A DNA stretch of 64,000 nt from Candidatus Ribeiella danica (lineage in GTDB: Bacteria > Chloroflexota > Chloroflexia > Chloroflexales > Roseiflexaceae). The notes beneath the pieces are model-generated. The model had not been told where the DNA came from. It made no database searches and saw only the letters and a list, made by a program, of their open reading frames with translations. A program made the translations under genes and the position numbers. The stretch is taken from NCBI GenBank assembly GCA_016717335.1, contig JADKFS010000008.1, positions 372,001 through 436,000 of the forward strand. The letters are read 5' to 3'. Shown piece by piece: positions 41,875 to 51,019 of the stretch. Within the stretch, counting starts at the first letter, position 1. The number at the start of each line of letters is the position of its first letter.

Positions 41875-43122
41875 CTATTGTTTGGCGCCGGTGTGCCGCA
41901 GTTCACCTTCGGCTGCCCGCGGCGCCAGCCGCTCCGGCCAGCGCTCGATCAGCGCCTCCATCAGCGCCGCCGCGGCCTGCTGCTTCGGCTGCCGCGGCAG
42001 CGCCCGAACCTCGCTCGCGTCGATCAGCGTGACCTGGATCTCCTCGCCGCCAATGCTGGCGATCGCCTCATTCGCGACGATCATGTCCAGGCCCTTGCGC
42101 TCCAGCTTCGAGCGGGCGTACTCCAGCAGGCTCCTCGTCTCGGCCGCGAAGCCGACCTTGATCAGGTCGCGCCGGGCGGCCAGCCCGGCCAGGATATCGG
42201 GGTTGCGGACGAGGCGCAGCAGCAGCTCCTCGTCGTCGCCCTTTTTGATCTTCTCGCTCGACAGCTCAGCCGGCCGAAAATCGGCGACGGCGGCATTCAT
42301 GATCAGCAGGTCGGCGCCGTCGATCGCCGCGTGCACGGCGTCGCGCAGCTCGAGCGCAGTCTCCACGCGCAGCGCCTCGACGGCGGCGGGCAGCGGCAGC
42401 GCGGTCGGGCCGGCGATCAGCGTGACATGCGCGCCGCGGTCGCGCGCGGCTGTGGCCAGCGCGAAGCCCATCCGCCCAGAGGCGCGGTTGCCGACGAAGC
42501 GAACCGGGTCGATCGGCTCGTGCGTGCCGCCGGCCGTGACGACCACGCGCCTCCCGCGCAGCGGGCCGCTAGTGCGGCCGAGCAGCGCGCGCAGATGACC
42601 TTCGATTGTGGAGGCCTCGGGCAGGCGCCCCTTGCCGACCATCGGCTCGGCCAGCCGGCCGACCTCCGGCTCCAGCACGATCATCCCGCGCCGGCGCAGC
42701 GTCGCGAGGTTCTCCTGCGTCGCGGCGTTCGCGTACATCTGCGTGTTCATCGCCGGCGCGCACAGCACCGGCGCCGTCGTCGCGAGCACCGTCGTCGTGA
42801 GCAGATCGTCGCTCAGGCCGGCGGCCAGGCGCGCGATCGTGTTGGCCGAGGCCGGCGCGATCACAACCAGGTCGGCGCGCTGGCCGAGCGCGACGTGGCC
42901 GACCACGCCATCCTCGGGCAGCGCCCACAGATCGGCTAGCACCGGCCGCCCGGTGAGTGCCTGAAAGGTCGCCTCGCCCACAAAGCGCCGGGCCGCCTCG
43001 GTCAGAATCACGTCGACGATCGCGCCGGCCAGCGTGAGGTTGCGCGCCAGCTCGGCGACCTTGTAGGCCGCGATGCTGCCGGTCACGCCGAGGACGATCC
43101 GTTTGCCGCTGAGCATATCCAT
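41875..43122 (-). CDS. coaBC: Bifunctional phosphopantothenoylcysteine decarboxylase/synthetase
   Basis: 415 aa from ATG 43122. Two steps of coenzyme A synthesis. N-terminal flavoprotein CoaC: VLGVTGSIAAYKVAELAR, VIAPASANTIARLAAGL and substrate-clamp PAMNTQMYAN. C-terminal CoaB: VVTAGGTHEPIDPVRFVGNR, SGRMGFALA, LIMNAAVADFRP and IKKGDDEELLLRLVRNPDIL. A longer in-frame start upstream lacks support. First gene of the run that continues to the prepilin peptidase. Confidence 0.95.
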   Translation of the reverse strand: MDMLSGKRIVLGVTGSIAAYKVAELARNLTLAGAIVDVILTEAARRFVGEATFQALTGRPVLADLWALPEDGVVGHVALGQRADLVVIAPASANTIARLAAGLSDDLLTTTVLATTAPVLCAPAMNTQMYANAATQENLATLRRRGMIVLEPEVGRLAEPMVGKGRLPEASTIEGHLRALLGRTSGPLRGRRVVVTAGGTHEPIDPVRFVGNRASGRMGFALATAARDRGAHVTLIAGPTALPLPAAVEALRVETALELRDAVHAAIDGADLLIMNAAVADFRPAELSSEKIKKGDDEELLLRLVRNPDILAGLAARRDLIKVGFAAETRSLLEYARSKLERKGLDMIVANEAIASIGGEEIQVTLIDASEVRALPRQPKQQAAAALMEALIERWPERLAPRAAEGELRHTGAKQ

Positions 43123-43405
43123 AGCGACCAGGCAAGAATTGTGCCAATTCAACCGCATTGTAGCATCGCGGCCAGAGAGCGTCAATTGAGCGGGGCCAGC
43201 GCAGGTGCTGTCGACTGTAGGATCGCCGCCGCTGGGCGACGCAGCAGCCGATCGGCGGCTGGGTTGTGAAACCTGGCTCAATCGTTAAGAAACCACAACC
43301 CGGGATAGTCGTTCCTTCTCTCACAAAGTTTCTCGGCCGCAGTATCATATCGCTAGCCGTTCAAGCTAACAAGATAGTACAGACTGACCTGAAAGGACCC
43401 ATTTC

Positions 43406-44470
43406 ATGTCCAAGACAACCTCCGCCGGATCAAGTGTGTCACGACGTCTCTTCCTCAAAGGTGCATCGATCGGTGTCGGTGTCCCTGTCGTTGGTGGAAT
43501 TTTAACTGCTTGCAGTGGTACGCCCACGGCTGCCCAGAGCCCCACGGCCGCAGCCGCCGACCACGATATGACCGCTGAGCCGCAGGCCGGTGGGATGACC
43601 GTCGAGCAGATGGATGCCATGCACGAGGCCGGCGTCAAGGCCTTCCTGGCCGGCGTCAAGACCGAAGGCAAGGGCAACCAGCCGCTGGAGCCAAAGCTCG
43701 ACAACGGCGTCAAGGTATTCGAGCTGACCGCCACCGTCGTCCAGTGGGAATACGACGCCGGCAAGAAGGCCGAGGCGTGGGTCTACAACGGGCAGCTGCC
43801 CGGCCCGGAGATCCGCGTGACCGAGGGCGACAAGGTGCGCGTGATCCTGCACAATAAGCTGCCGCAGAGCACCTCGATCCACTTCCACGGCCTGTATGTC
43901 CCGAACAACATGGACGGCGTGCCGTTCGTCACCCAGCCGCCGGTCAAGCCGGGCGAGAGCTTTACCTACGAATTCACGGTCCGCAACTTCGGCTCGCACA
44001 TGTACCACTCGCACCATAACTCGACCGAGCAGGTCGGCAAGGGTCTGCTGGGCGCCTTCATCGTGGAGCCGAAGGACAAGAGCAAAGAGCCGGCCTTCGA
44101 CATCGAGACGACCATGATTCTGAACGACCAGGTCGGCGGCTTCACGATCAACGGCAAGGGTTTCCCGGCCACCTCGCCGATCGTGGCGAAGAAGGGCCAG
44201 AAGCTGCGCATCCGCTACATGAACGAGGGCCAGCTGATCCACCCGATGCACCTGCACGGCCTCCCGCAGCTGGTGTTCGCCAAGGACGGCTGGGTGCTGC
44301 CGCAGGCGTACATGTGCGACACGCACAACATCGCGCCGGGCGAGCGCTGGGACACGCTGGTCGACTGCACCGAGCCCGGTGCATGGGCGTTCCACTGCCA
44401 TATCCTGTCGCACGCCGAGGGCCCCAACGGCATGTTCGGCATGGTCACGGTGCTGGTCGTCCAGGAGTAG
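43406..44470 (+). CDS. Tat-exported two-domain multicopper oxidase
   Basis: 354 aa. Twin-arginine signal SRRLFLKGASIGVG with a following lipobox-like LTACSG, so exported folded and perhaps lipid-anchored. Two cupredoxin domains. Copper ligands are in STSIHFHGLYVPNN, GSHMYHSHHNS, LIHPMHLHGLPQL and the type-1 site WAFHCHILSHAEGPNGM. It couples oxidation of a substrate (metal, phenol or nitrite-like) to copper redox; which one is not decided by sequence. Start chosen at ATG 43406 with GAAAGGA upstream. Followed by a strong terminator. Confidence 0.92.
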   Translation: MSKTTSAGSSVSRRLFLKGASIGVGVPVVGGILTACSGTPTAAQSPTAAAADHDMTAEPQAGGMTVEQMDAMHEAGVKAFLAGVKTEGKGNQPLEPKLDNGVKVFELTATVVQWEYDAGKKAEAWVYNGQLPGPEIRVTEGDKVRVILHNKLPQSTSIHFHGLYVPNNMDGVPFVTQPPVKPGESFTYEFTVRNFGSHMYHSHHNSTEQVGKGLLGAFIVEPKDKSKEPAFDIETTMILNDQVGGFTINGKGFPATSPIVAKKGQKLRIRYMNEGQLIHPMHLHGLPQLVFAKDGWVLPQAYMCDTHNIAPGERWDTLVDCTEPGAWAFHCHILSHAEGPNGMFGMVTVLVVQE

Positions 44471-44497
44471 CCTGTCTCTACGACGCACTGCACTCGA

Positions 44498-44537
44498 AAC
44501 CCCGGCTCCTGTTGCACAGGAGCCGGGGTTGTGTTTT
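44498..44537 (+). terminator. Rho-independent terminator of the multicopper oxidase
   Basis: AACCCCGGCTCCTG-TTGCA-CAGGAGCCGGGGTT then GTGTTTTTG. Confidence 0.9.
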
Positions 44538-44574
44538 TGCGCATTGCACTTCGGAAATCTCGCTTTGTCGTGCC

Positions 44575-44725
44575 ATCCCCCACACCCCCCGACCCCCGCT
44601 CCCCCGCTCCCCGCGGGGGAGATCGTTCGTGGTTGTGGTGCGGCGGCTTTGCCGCCGCACCACAACCACGAAAAAGAAATCCCCGCCCCTGGCAGGGGGC
44701 GGGGTTTGCAAATTACGGGATGACT
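44575..44725. repeat. Hairpin element family B, copy 1
   Basis: Arms 44628-44647 and 44651-44670, perfect 20 bp (CGTGGTTGTGG…, loop TTT). Flanks GGGGGAGATCGTT and AAAAAGAAA are shared with the copy at 52.2 kb. The bordering G/C-rich foldbacks (CCCGCTCCCC…; CCCCGCCCCTGGCAGGGGGC) and a CCCTCTCC…GGGAGAGGG motif near 44740-44760 fill the gap. Confidence 0.8.
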
Positions 44726-44787
44726 CATGAGCACGAATCCCCCTCTCCGCTCTGGGAGAGGGGGGTAAGAGGGCTGGTTGCAGCCGG

Positions 44788-45762
44788 CTACGGCTGATCG
44801 ATCGGCGCCAGGCGCCGGCCGATCAGCCGCAGCGCCTCCTGCAGCCCGTCGGCCAGCGTCGAGCGCGTCGTGATGCCGCGCAGGCCCACCCCAAGCCCGA
44901 CCAGCGTCTGCGCGATCTCCGGCTGCACGCCCACCAGGATGGTGCGGCAGCCCAGCAGCCGGGCCGCATCGGCCGAGCGCACCAGCTGCATGGCGACGTC
45001 GGTATCGACGACCGGCGCGCCGGTGATGTCGACCAGGACCACGCCGGCGTGCTCGCGGATGATCGCGTCGAGCTCGGCCTCCAGGATGCGCTCGGCCCGC
45101 TGCGAGTCGAGCGCGCCGATCAGCGGCAGCACCAGCACGCCCGGCAGCAGCGGCAGCAGCGGCGCCGAGAGCGCCAGCACGGTCTCCTGGAGCAGGCGCT
45201 GCTGCTCGGCGCTGTGCTGAAGCTCCTCGATCATCTTCAGGTGCTCCTGCACGATCCGCGCGGTGTCGAGCGCGACGGCGATCTTGTCGGCGAAGCGCGC
45301 CAGCGTCGCCAGCACTTCGGCGTCCGGCTCGGGCGCGGGCGACTCGAGCGCCACGAAGCCGAGCTGGTCGGTGTACGCGAGCGGCAGGATCAGGGTGTGG
45401 CCGGCGCGCTGCGGCGGCCGCAGCGCCGGAGGCGCGTCGTCAGGCAGCGGCCAGCTCCGCCAGTGGAGGCCGGCGCGCGGCTCGAGCTGGTCGAGGAGAT
45501 TCTGAAACGCCGACGCCTCCAGCGTCGCCCCGCGCGCGAGCGTGGCCCGCTGGCGGTCGAGCCCCTGGCCGGCGGCGCAGTGGAACTGTGCATCGCCGTA
45601 GGCCCACAGAATCCCGGCCGGGTACTCGCCGGCGTCGCGGAGGGTCTGCAGCGCGAGCTCGTACAGATCTTCGGGCGGCAGATCCGGCCGCATCGCGTCC
45701 ACCACGTTGAGCAGCTCCTCGGCCTGAGCGAGCCGGCGTTCGAGTCTGGCTGTCTTGTCCAT
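44788..45762 (-). CDS. STAS-domain sensor, RsbR-like, with GAF-type N-terminal part
   Basis: 324 aa from ATG 45762 (GGGAGC upstream). N-terminal GAF-like region (about residues 20-175: AYGDAQFHCAAGQGLDRQR…TLARFADKIAVALDTA), helix, then an RsbR-type STAS domain (LPGVLVLPLIGALDSQRAER, VVLVDITGAPVVDTDVAMQL, GCRTILVGVQPEIAQTLVGLGV). The VDTDVA threonine matches the phosphorylation site in RsbR-family proteins of stressosomes. The partner kinase is not nearby. Stress-signal input is inferred. Confidence 0.85.
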   Translation of the reverse strand: MDKTARLERRLAQAEELLNVVDAMRPDLPPEDLYELALQTLRDAGEYPAGILWAYGDAQFHCAAGQGLDRQRATLARGATLEASAFQNLLDQLEPRAGLHWRSWPLPDDAPPALRPPQRAGHTLILPLAYTDQLGFVALESPAPEPDAEVLATLARFADKIAVALDTARIVQEHLKMIEELQHSAEQQRLLQETVLALSAPLLPLLPGVLVLPLIGALDSQRAERILEAELDAIIREHAGVVLVDITGAPVVDTDVAMQLVRSADAARLLGCRTILVGVQPEIAQTLVGLGVGLRGITTRSTLADGLQEALRLIGRRLAPIDQP

Positions 45763-45833
45763 CACCTTGCTCCCACAAATGGGTCTGGCGTCGTTCACGT
45801 TCAAACGTTGCGATCTCCTACCCTGCTACCGCT

Positions 45834-46370
45834 TCACTCGCCCGAAAGAAGCGCCAGCGCCGCGTCGATGCCGTCGACCACCACGTACAGGTCGCGGTAG
45901 CGGTCGTGCGTGAAGCCCTCGGCGAAGATCCGCTCGAACTGCTCGAGCAGCGGGTCGAAGTAGCCGCCAGGGTTGACGATCACAATCGGCTTGTCATGAT
46001 AGCCGAGCTGCCGCAGCGTCATGATCTCGAGCAGCTCCTCCAGCGTGCCGAAGCCCCCCGGCAGCGCGACGAACGCCTCGGCCCGCTCGTCCATCAGCCG
46101 CTTGCGCTCGCGCATGGTTAGCGTGACGATCAGCTCGTCGGCCTGGAGATAGCCGACCTCGCGATCCAGCAGCGCCTGTGGGATAATGCCGACCACCACG
46201 CCGCCCGAGCCATGCACCGCTTCGGCCAGGGCGCCCATCAGGCCGACGCTCCCGCCGCCATACACGAGCGTCCAGCCGCGCCGCCCGATCTCGGCGCCGA
46301 GCGCGCGGGCCAGCGTAAAGTAGTAGTCGGGAATATGGTTGCTCGACGCACAGTAGACGCACAGCTGCAT
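45834..46370 (-). CDS. LOG-family (TIGR00730) nucleoside 5'-monophosphate phosphoribohydrolase
   Basis: 178 aa from ATG 46370 (GGAGGTCACA upstream). Signature PGGFGTLEELLE plus VYCASSNHIPDYYF, YGGGSVGLMGALAEAV and MRERKRLMDERAEAFVALPGG. Members cleave cytokinin-type or other NMPs to the base and ribose phosphate; the physiological substrate in bacteria is often unknown. Gap upstream has a heptamer array and a double hairpin. Confidence 0.9.
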   Translation of the reverse strand: MQLCVYCASSNHIPDYYFTLARALGAEIGRRGWTLVYGGGSVGLMGALAEAVHGSGGVVVGIIPQALLDREVGYLQADELIVTLTMRERKRLMDERAEAFVALPGGFGTLEELLEIMTLRQLGYHDKPIVIVNPGGYFDPLLEQFERIFAEGFTHDRYRDLYVVVDGIDAALALLSGE

Positions 46371-46454
46371 TGTGACCTCCTGACACGACCGTGGCTTCAC
46401 GGCGCTATCCTGCACATTATGCTATAGTGGTTCTCGCTCAGATGCCAAACCTTC

Positions 46455-46511
46455 GGACGATAGACCATAGGCGATGGACGATACCTGCCGTCCATCGTCC
46501 GTGGCCTATCC
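46455..46511. repeat. STRR-like heptamer hairpin (GACGATA / GTCCATC words)
   Basis: GACGATA-GACCATA-GGCGATG-GACGATA faces GTCCATC-GTCCGTG-GCCTATC, period 7. Confidence 0.8.
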
Positions 46512-46540
46512 TCATATTTTTCGAATTAATAACTGTTCCG

Positions 46541-46635
46541 CTGGGGAGGTCTGGAGGGGCCTTCGGCCCCTCCAGACCTCCCCAGTGGTGGGGGTTCGGG
46601 GGCGGCTTCGCCGCCCCCGAACCCCCACCACTGGG
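46541..46635. repeat. Double-hairpin element family D, copy 4
   Basis: Perfect 21-bp arms (46541-46561, 46565-46585, loop TTC) and perfect 26-bp arms (46581-46606, 46610-46635, loop TTC). The two hairpins share five bases (46581-46585), so only one can be complete at a time. Confidence 0.9.
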
Positions 46636-46763
46636 CTAGTTAAAATTGAACCCGTCGAAGCCGGGCCGCGCACGGCCCACGCGCTCGACCGTGGCGCAAT
46701 CATTGCTGCATATCATCGGCAACAGTAGAACCCCGAAGATCGATGACCCCAGGAGACATCTGT

Positions 46764-47621
46764 ATGAGCGCTTCCTTCGGACGGGAGCCGGGCGGCGAGC
46801 TGCCCGACGACGAGCTGCCCGCCTACGCGCGCATGCTCCACGCCTACCACCGTTCCCGCAGCGCCGAGCTTCGCGCGATCATCGCGACTCTGCCGCTGAG
46901 GGCAGGCGCGCGCGTGCTCGACGTGGCTTCGGGCGACGGGTGCTACAGCCTCTGGCTGGCCGAGCGCGCCGCGCAGGTCGTCGGCGTGGATCTGTCGCCG
47001 GCTTGTCTGGCGGCCGCGCGCGGCCAGATCGCCGGCAGCCCGCTCGCCGATCGGATCCGCTTCGATCTGGCCGACGCCACTGCGCTCCCGTTCGACGACG
47101 GCAGCTTCGACCTGGCCTGGTGCGCGCAGAGCTTCTACAGCCTGCCCGACCCAGCCGCCGCGCTGCGCGAGATGGTGCGCGTGACGCGGCCGGGCGGCCA
47201 TGTGGCCGTGCTGGAAAACGACACGCTGCACCAGATCCTGCTGCCTTGGCCGGCCGGGCTGGAGCTGGCGACGCGCCAGGCCCAGCTGCGGTCACTCGAA
47301 GCCGAGCATCCCGGCCAGGATCTGGACAAGTTCTACATCGGGCGAAACCTGTGCGGGCTGTTCCGCCAGTGCGCGGTCGCCGCCTACGATGTGCGGATCT
47401 TCCCGGTCGAGCGCGACGCCCCGCTGAGCGACGACGAGGAGCTGTTTCTGCAGATGTACTTCGCCGACCTGCGCGAGCGCGCCTGGCCCTACCTCGACGA
47501 CGGCGCGCGCGCCACCTTCGACAGGCTGTTCAGCCCAGAGGCCGAGACCTACCTGGTGCGCCGGCCCGACTTCCACCTGACCCACCTGGAGTCGCTCGCC
47601 GTCGGCCGCGTGAGCGCGTGA
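46764..47621 (+). CDS. Class I SAM-dependent methyltransferase
   Basis: 285 aa from ATG 46764 (CAGGAGA upstream). Motif I VLDVASGDGCYSLWLAERA, acidic loop GVDLSP, motif II-like ATALPFDDGSFDLAWCAQSF, VRVTRPGGHVAVLEND. Substrate not identifiable. The extended C-terminal part (…YFADLRERAWPYLDDG) is unlike UbiE-type enzymes. Not in an obvious operon. Confidence 0.88.
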   Translation: MSASFGREPGGELPDDELPAYARMLHAYHRSRSAELRAIIATLPLRAGARVLDVASGDGCYSLWLAERAAQVVGVDLSPACLAAARGQIAGSPLADRIRFDLADATALPFDDGSFDLAWCAQSFYSLPDPAAALREMVRVTRPGGHVAVLENDTLHQILLPWPAGLELATRQAQLRSLEAEHPGQDLDKFYIGRNLCGLFRQCAVAAYDVRIFPVERDAPLSDDEELFLQMYFADLRERAWPYLDDGARATFDRLFSPEAETYLVRRPDFHLTHLESLAVGRVSA

Positions 47622-47770
47622 AGGATGGCGTGGGCAGCGCCGGCGCCGCTCCCGGCGCTGTCGGCGTGTCCCAATTATACACGGTCGGCCAACCCCAGGT
47701 GGGCGCCATCCCTGCCAGGAACCTGGGTGAGTCGAGCGGCACAGCAGCGCACCACCGTACAGCCAAGAAA

Positions 47771-47809
47771 CCCCCTCTCCCGGCGGAAGAGGGGGTAGGG
47801 GGTGAGGGC
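47771..47809. repeat. CCCCCTCTCCC…AGAGGGGGT foldback
   Basis: Stem CCCCCTCTCCC with GAAGAGGGGGTAGGGGGTGAGGG, the same common foldback as in element A2. Confidence 0.7.
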
Positions 47810-47825
47810 AAACAGCTTAAGCCGA

Positions 47826-48290
47826 TCAATTCCAGCGATCCTGCTGCGGCATATGCCGGCCGAGCCGCGCCCGGCGCGCGCCCAGCACGCCGCCCAGCAC
47901 GACCGCGCCGAGCATGAGCGGCAGGGCGTAGCCGTGCAGCACCAGCCATGCCAGCCCGCCGCCGACGACGATCAGCGCGCCCATGGCGATCATCAGCCCG
48001 GCGATGCTCAGCAGAATAGGCGAGCCGCTCTCCAGCAGCCGGCGCTGCCATCGCGGCGTCTGCCCGGCCGGATCAGCGGGCGCGCGCCACGAGCCGAGCG
48101 CCCGGCGCCAGGCATAGATCGCCCGGTCGCCGAGCCAGAGCCGGCCAATGCCATCGCAGAAATGGCTGAGACGCGCGAACAGCATGCCGAAGATGAGCAG
48201 AATTGCCGCCACGGCGCCGTAGATCGGCCCGCGCGCCGCCGCGCCGGTGCTGCCGGTTGGCTGGTTGGAAAACTTCAATCCGCGTCGCAA
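47826..48290 (-). CDS. Small membrane protein, unknown function
   Basis: 154 aa from the TTG at 48290, chosen for GGGGGAGGTG just upstream; a longer frame to 48377 has no ribosome-binding site. About three membrane helices (IYGAVAAILLIFGMLFARL; PILLSIAGLMIAMGALIVVG; ALPLMLGAVVLGGVL) and a charged cytoplasmic loop. Family not recognised. Confidence 0.65.
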   Translation of the reverse strand: MRRGLKFSNQPTGSTGAAARGPIYGAVAAILLIFGMLFARLSHFCDGIGRLWLGDRAIYAWRRALGSWRAPADPAGQTPRWQRRLLESGSPILLSIAGLMIAMGALIVVGGGLAWLVLHGYALPLMLGAVVLGGVLGARRARLGRHMPQQDRWN

Positions 48291-48546
48291 GCCACACCTC
48301 CCCCAACTGAAAAGCTGATCACTGCCAGCGAAGCCTTGTCTTCGAGAATAAAGAACGTAGAATATGCTCGTTCTCACAAATCCGCAGGATCAGCATTATC
48401 TTGCGCGCCCGCCCGGCGCGCTGGAGCGCCCCTGCTATCGCAAGGGAAGCGCCAGGGCAGGTCATGCAAAAAGTGCGCCAGGAAACACGCGCCGGGGAAG
48501 CTCGCGAGTGCGGTTTGCGTGGCAAGCGGGAGAGGCAGCGGCGAGG

Positions 48547-49443
48547 CTAGAGTCGATCGCCGCACTGCACGCAGAATCGAGCGCCGAGGCGAACCGCCGT
48601 GCCGCAGTGGGGGCAGCGCGCCTGCAGCGGATCGACGGCCGCGAGCGATGGGGGATGCGTGCCGTTGGCGCCCAGCGCCACGACGCCGAGCTTGAAGTGC
48701 TGCAGCAGCGCGCCCGACTCAGCCAGGTGCACGCTGACGCCCAGCCGGCTGCGCTCGGGCCGCAGCGGGACAATCCGGTAGCGCGCGACCTGGCTGGTGC
48801 CCCACGGCTCGGCCCGCAGCGTCGGCTCCTCGGCCACCAGCCGCCAGCCCGCTGAGGCCGCGCGCACGCCCACGCGCAGCGCCAGCGGCCAGAGCACCCC
48901 CGCGCTCGACCAGTCGAGCGGGCGGCTGCTCTGGCGCCCATCGCCGATCAGCGCCGCGCCGACCCAGACCAGCAGCGCCGCACCGCGGCCGACACGCAGC
49001 GCGTCGTCGTGATCGACGCCCTCGAAGCGAGTGTTGAGGTGCGGCGTGGCGAGCGGCCGCTGGGTCGCGGGTTGGGCGGCGGGCGTGGCGCGTGCGATCT
49101 GGCTGGCCGCCGGCCGCGGCGCAGCGTATCGTAGCGCCGCCCGGCCGATATTGATCCGCGCGCCGTCGGCAAGGCGAACCGGCTCGTCCGGCAGCGCCTG
49201 GACCGTATCGACAAACGTGCCGAACGTACTGCCGAGGTCGAGCAAAACGACCCCGCCGGGCTGCGTCAGCAGCATGGCATGGCAATGCGAGACCCCGTCC
49301 GAATCGAGGACGATGTCATTATCGGCCGTGCGGCCGATCGTGGCGGTGCCCAAGAGCTCGACGACCCGCTCGGGGCGGCCACGCTCCACGATATGGATGC
49401 GCCCGAACACGGCACTGCTCCCGCTCGTTGCCACCAGCATCAC
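48547..49443 (-). CDS. FHA-domain protein with C-terminal zinc ribbon
   Basis: About 298 aa. FHA phosphothreonine-binding core: ATIGRTADNDIVLDSDGVSHCHAMLL (GR, S..H) then VVLLDLGSTFGTFV. Pro/Ala linker, a middle domain (GVGVSVHLAESGALLQHF) and CPHCGTAVRLGARFCVQCG at the end. Reads out Ser/Thr phosphorylation. Start is GTG 49443 or ATG 49440; a TAGAAT -10 box ends 8 bases before it, so the mRNA may be nearly leaderless. Confidence 0.88.
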   Translation of the reverse strand: MMLVATSGSSAVFGRIHIVERGRPERVVELLGTATIGRTADNDIVLDSDGVSHCHAMLLTQPGGVVLLDLGSTFGTFVDTVQALPDEPVRLADGARINIGRAALRYAAPRPAASQIARATPAAQPATQRPLATPHLNTRFEGVDHDDALRVGRGAALLVWVGAALIGDGRQSSRPLDWSSAGVLWPLALRVGVRAASAGWRLVAEEPTLRAEPWGTSQVARYRIVPLRPERSRLGVSVHLAESGALLQHFKLGVVALGANGTHPPSLAAVDPLQARCPHCGTAVRLGARFCVQCGDRL

Positions 49444-49451
49444 ACGACGCT

Positions 49452-49480
49452 ATTCTATCATGCTTGTCGAGATTCGATAA
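49452..49480 (-). promoter_or_regulatory. Promoter of the FHA gene, near-leaderless
   Basis: Minus strand TTATCG (49475-49480), 17-bp spacer, TAGAAT (49452-49457). Expected start 1-5 bases before the GTG/ATG. Confidence 0.45.
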
Positions 49481-49509
49481 ACGGCGGGGCCATGAGCGGC
49501 GAGCAACCA

Positions 49510-50682
49510 TTACACAGCCAGCGGCAGCGCGATCGTGAAGGTCGCGCCCTGGCCGGGCTCGCTCTCGACGATCAGCGTCCCGCCATTGCTCTCGACCAGC
49601 GCGCGGCTGACGCTCAGGCCAAGCCCGCTGCCATCCACGCGTGTGGTCATGAGCGGCTGAAAGATTGCGCTGTGGTTCTCGCGGGCGATCCCCTGGCCGG
49701 TATCAGTCACCGAGATCATCGCGCGATCGCCGACGGCGCGGCCGTAGATCGTGATCGTGCCGGCCTCGGTGACCGCCGCAATCGCGTTCATCAGCAGGTT
49801 CACCAGCACCTCGCGCAGCTCCTCGGCAGGCATCCGCACCATTGGCGCGCCATCCAGCAGCGTCTGGACCCGCACATCTGCCTGGCGCTCCCACAGCGGC
49901 CGTGTCAGCTTGGCCACGTCGCGCACAATCTGCGCGACCGATGTCTCCAACGTCGCCCTAGCGATGGGCACCCGCTCGTCGACCTGCAGGCGCCGCAGAA
50001 GCTCCCGGCCATCCTCGGCGGCACGGCTGATCATGCGGAGATCGTCCTGGAAATCCGCCGGGAGATCTTGCTGGAGGATCTGCGCGTAGCCCAGCACTGT
50101 CGTGAACAGGTTGCCGATATCGTGGGCCGCGCCGGCCGCGAGAGTCGCCCGCAGGCGCAGCGACTGGGTCGACTGGAGCCGCTGCTCCAGCAGCGCCTCG
50201 CATTCCCTGCTGTGCGCCAGCTGGGCCACGGTCTGGTCGTAGCGCAGCCAGAGCGCAATCAGGGGCGCCAGCGCTTCGGCGATGGCCCGTTCGGCCGACG
50301 ACACGCTCCCCCGCTTGCGGGCGAGCACGAGCCAGCCGGACTGCCGGCCGGCGCCGACCAGTGGCTTGACCAGCATCGCGCCATAGCCCTGGAGCGGCAG
50401 CTGATCGCGAAGCATAATCTCTGCGCTGGCAAGCTGCAGCGGCGGCGCGTCCTCGGAAGTGTAGCGCCGACTGGTCAGCCCGTCAGAATCGATCGCGTAG
50501 ATGTCCAGGCGCGTGGAGGGCAGCCAGGTGGCGATCGAGCGATCCAGCACCTCGCAGAACGACTGCCAGTCAGATGCCGCGGCAAGCACGCCTAACATGG
50601 GCGTGACATCCGGCTGGCCACCGGCTAAAGAAGGGCGCGGGTCCGGTGTCATAGCACATTCCTGGTGCAATTCGATCTGCAT
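49510..50682 (-). CDS. Soluble sensor histidine kinase, GAF-HisKA-like-HATPase
   Basis: 390 aa from ATG 50682 (GGAG before it; MTPDPRP at 50649 also has AGGAA). GAF-like N-terminal ~155 residues, then His187 in GAAHDIGNLFTTVLGYAQIL, an HDxxN-type phosphoacceptor rather than HELR. ATPase: EVLVNLLMNAIAAVTEAG, DTGQGIARE, GSGLGLSVSRALVESNGG. No regulator is adjacent. Confidence 0.9.
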   Translation of the reverse strand: MQIELHQECAMTPDPRPSLAGGQPDVTPMLGVLAAASDWQSFCEVLDRSIATWLPSTRLDIYAIDSDGLTSRRYTSEDAPPLQLASAEIMLRDQLPLQGYGAMLVKPLVGAGRQSGWLVLARKRGSVSSAERAIAEALAPLIALWLRYDQTVAQLAHSRECEALLEQRLQSTQSLRLRATLAAGAAHDIGNLFTTVLGYAQILQQDLPADFQDDLRMISRAAEDGRELLRRLQVDERVPIARATLETSVAQIVRDVAKLTRPLWERQADVRVQTLLDGAPMVRMPAEELREVLVNLLMNAIAAVTEAGTITIYGRAVGDRAMISVTDTGQGIARENHSAIFQPLMTTRVDGSGLGLSVSRALVESNGGTLIVESEPGQGATFTIALPLAV

Positions 50683-51019
50683 TGTGTCTCCGTCCAGTGT
50701 TGTATCTGGCGAAAACCATTCTCGCCGGAGGTCAGGGAGACGGAAGCGTGGAGACTCGAAGCAGGGCTGCTTCCGCCTCCACGCTGATCTGCCTGCTCCG
50801 AGAAGCGCGCTCCACGCCTGAGGGTGATTCCCTAACGCCCCTGCGAAGGCCGCCTGAAAACGCGCCTGTTTCGGCCGGAGCCAGGCCACGCGCTCGGGCT
50901 AGTACAGCCTTCCAGAAAAGCGCGCCGGTTGTCGCCAGTGGGTTCTGCGGCTCTGCGGCTCTGCGGCTCTGCGGCTCTGCGGCTCTGCGGCCACGGCTTC
51001 CGGAGCCTTGTGCCAGCTC
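50683..51019. other. Gap with octamer array, no gene
   Basis: Holds the CTCTGCGG array and otherwise no coding or regulatory signal I can support. Confidence 0.5.
50942..50991. repeat. CTCTGCGG octamer array
   Basis: About six near-identical 8-bp words, no facing arm. It ends 30 bases from the stop of the 68-aa gene. Confidence 0.9.
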
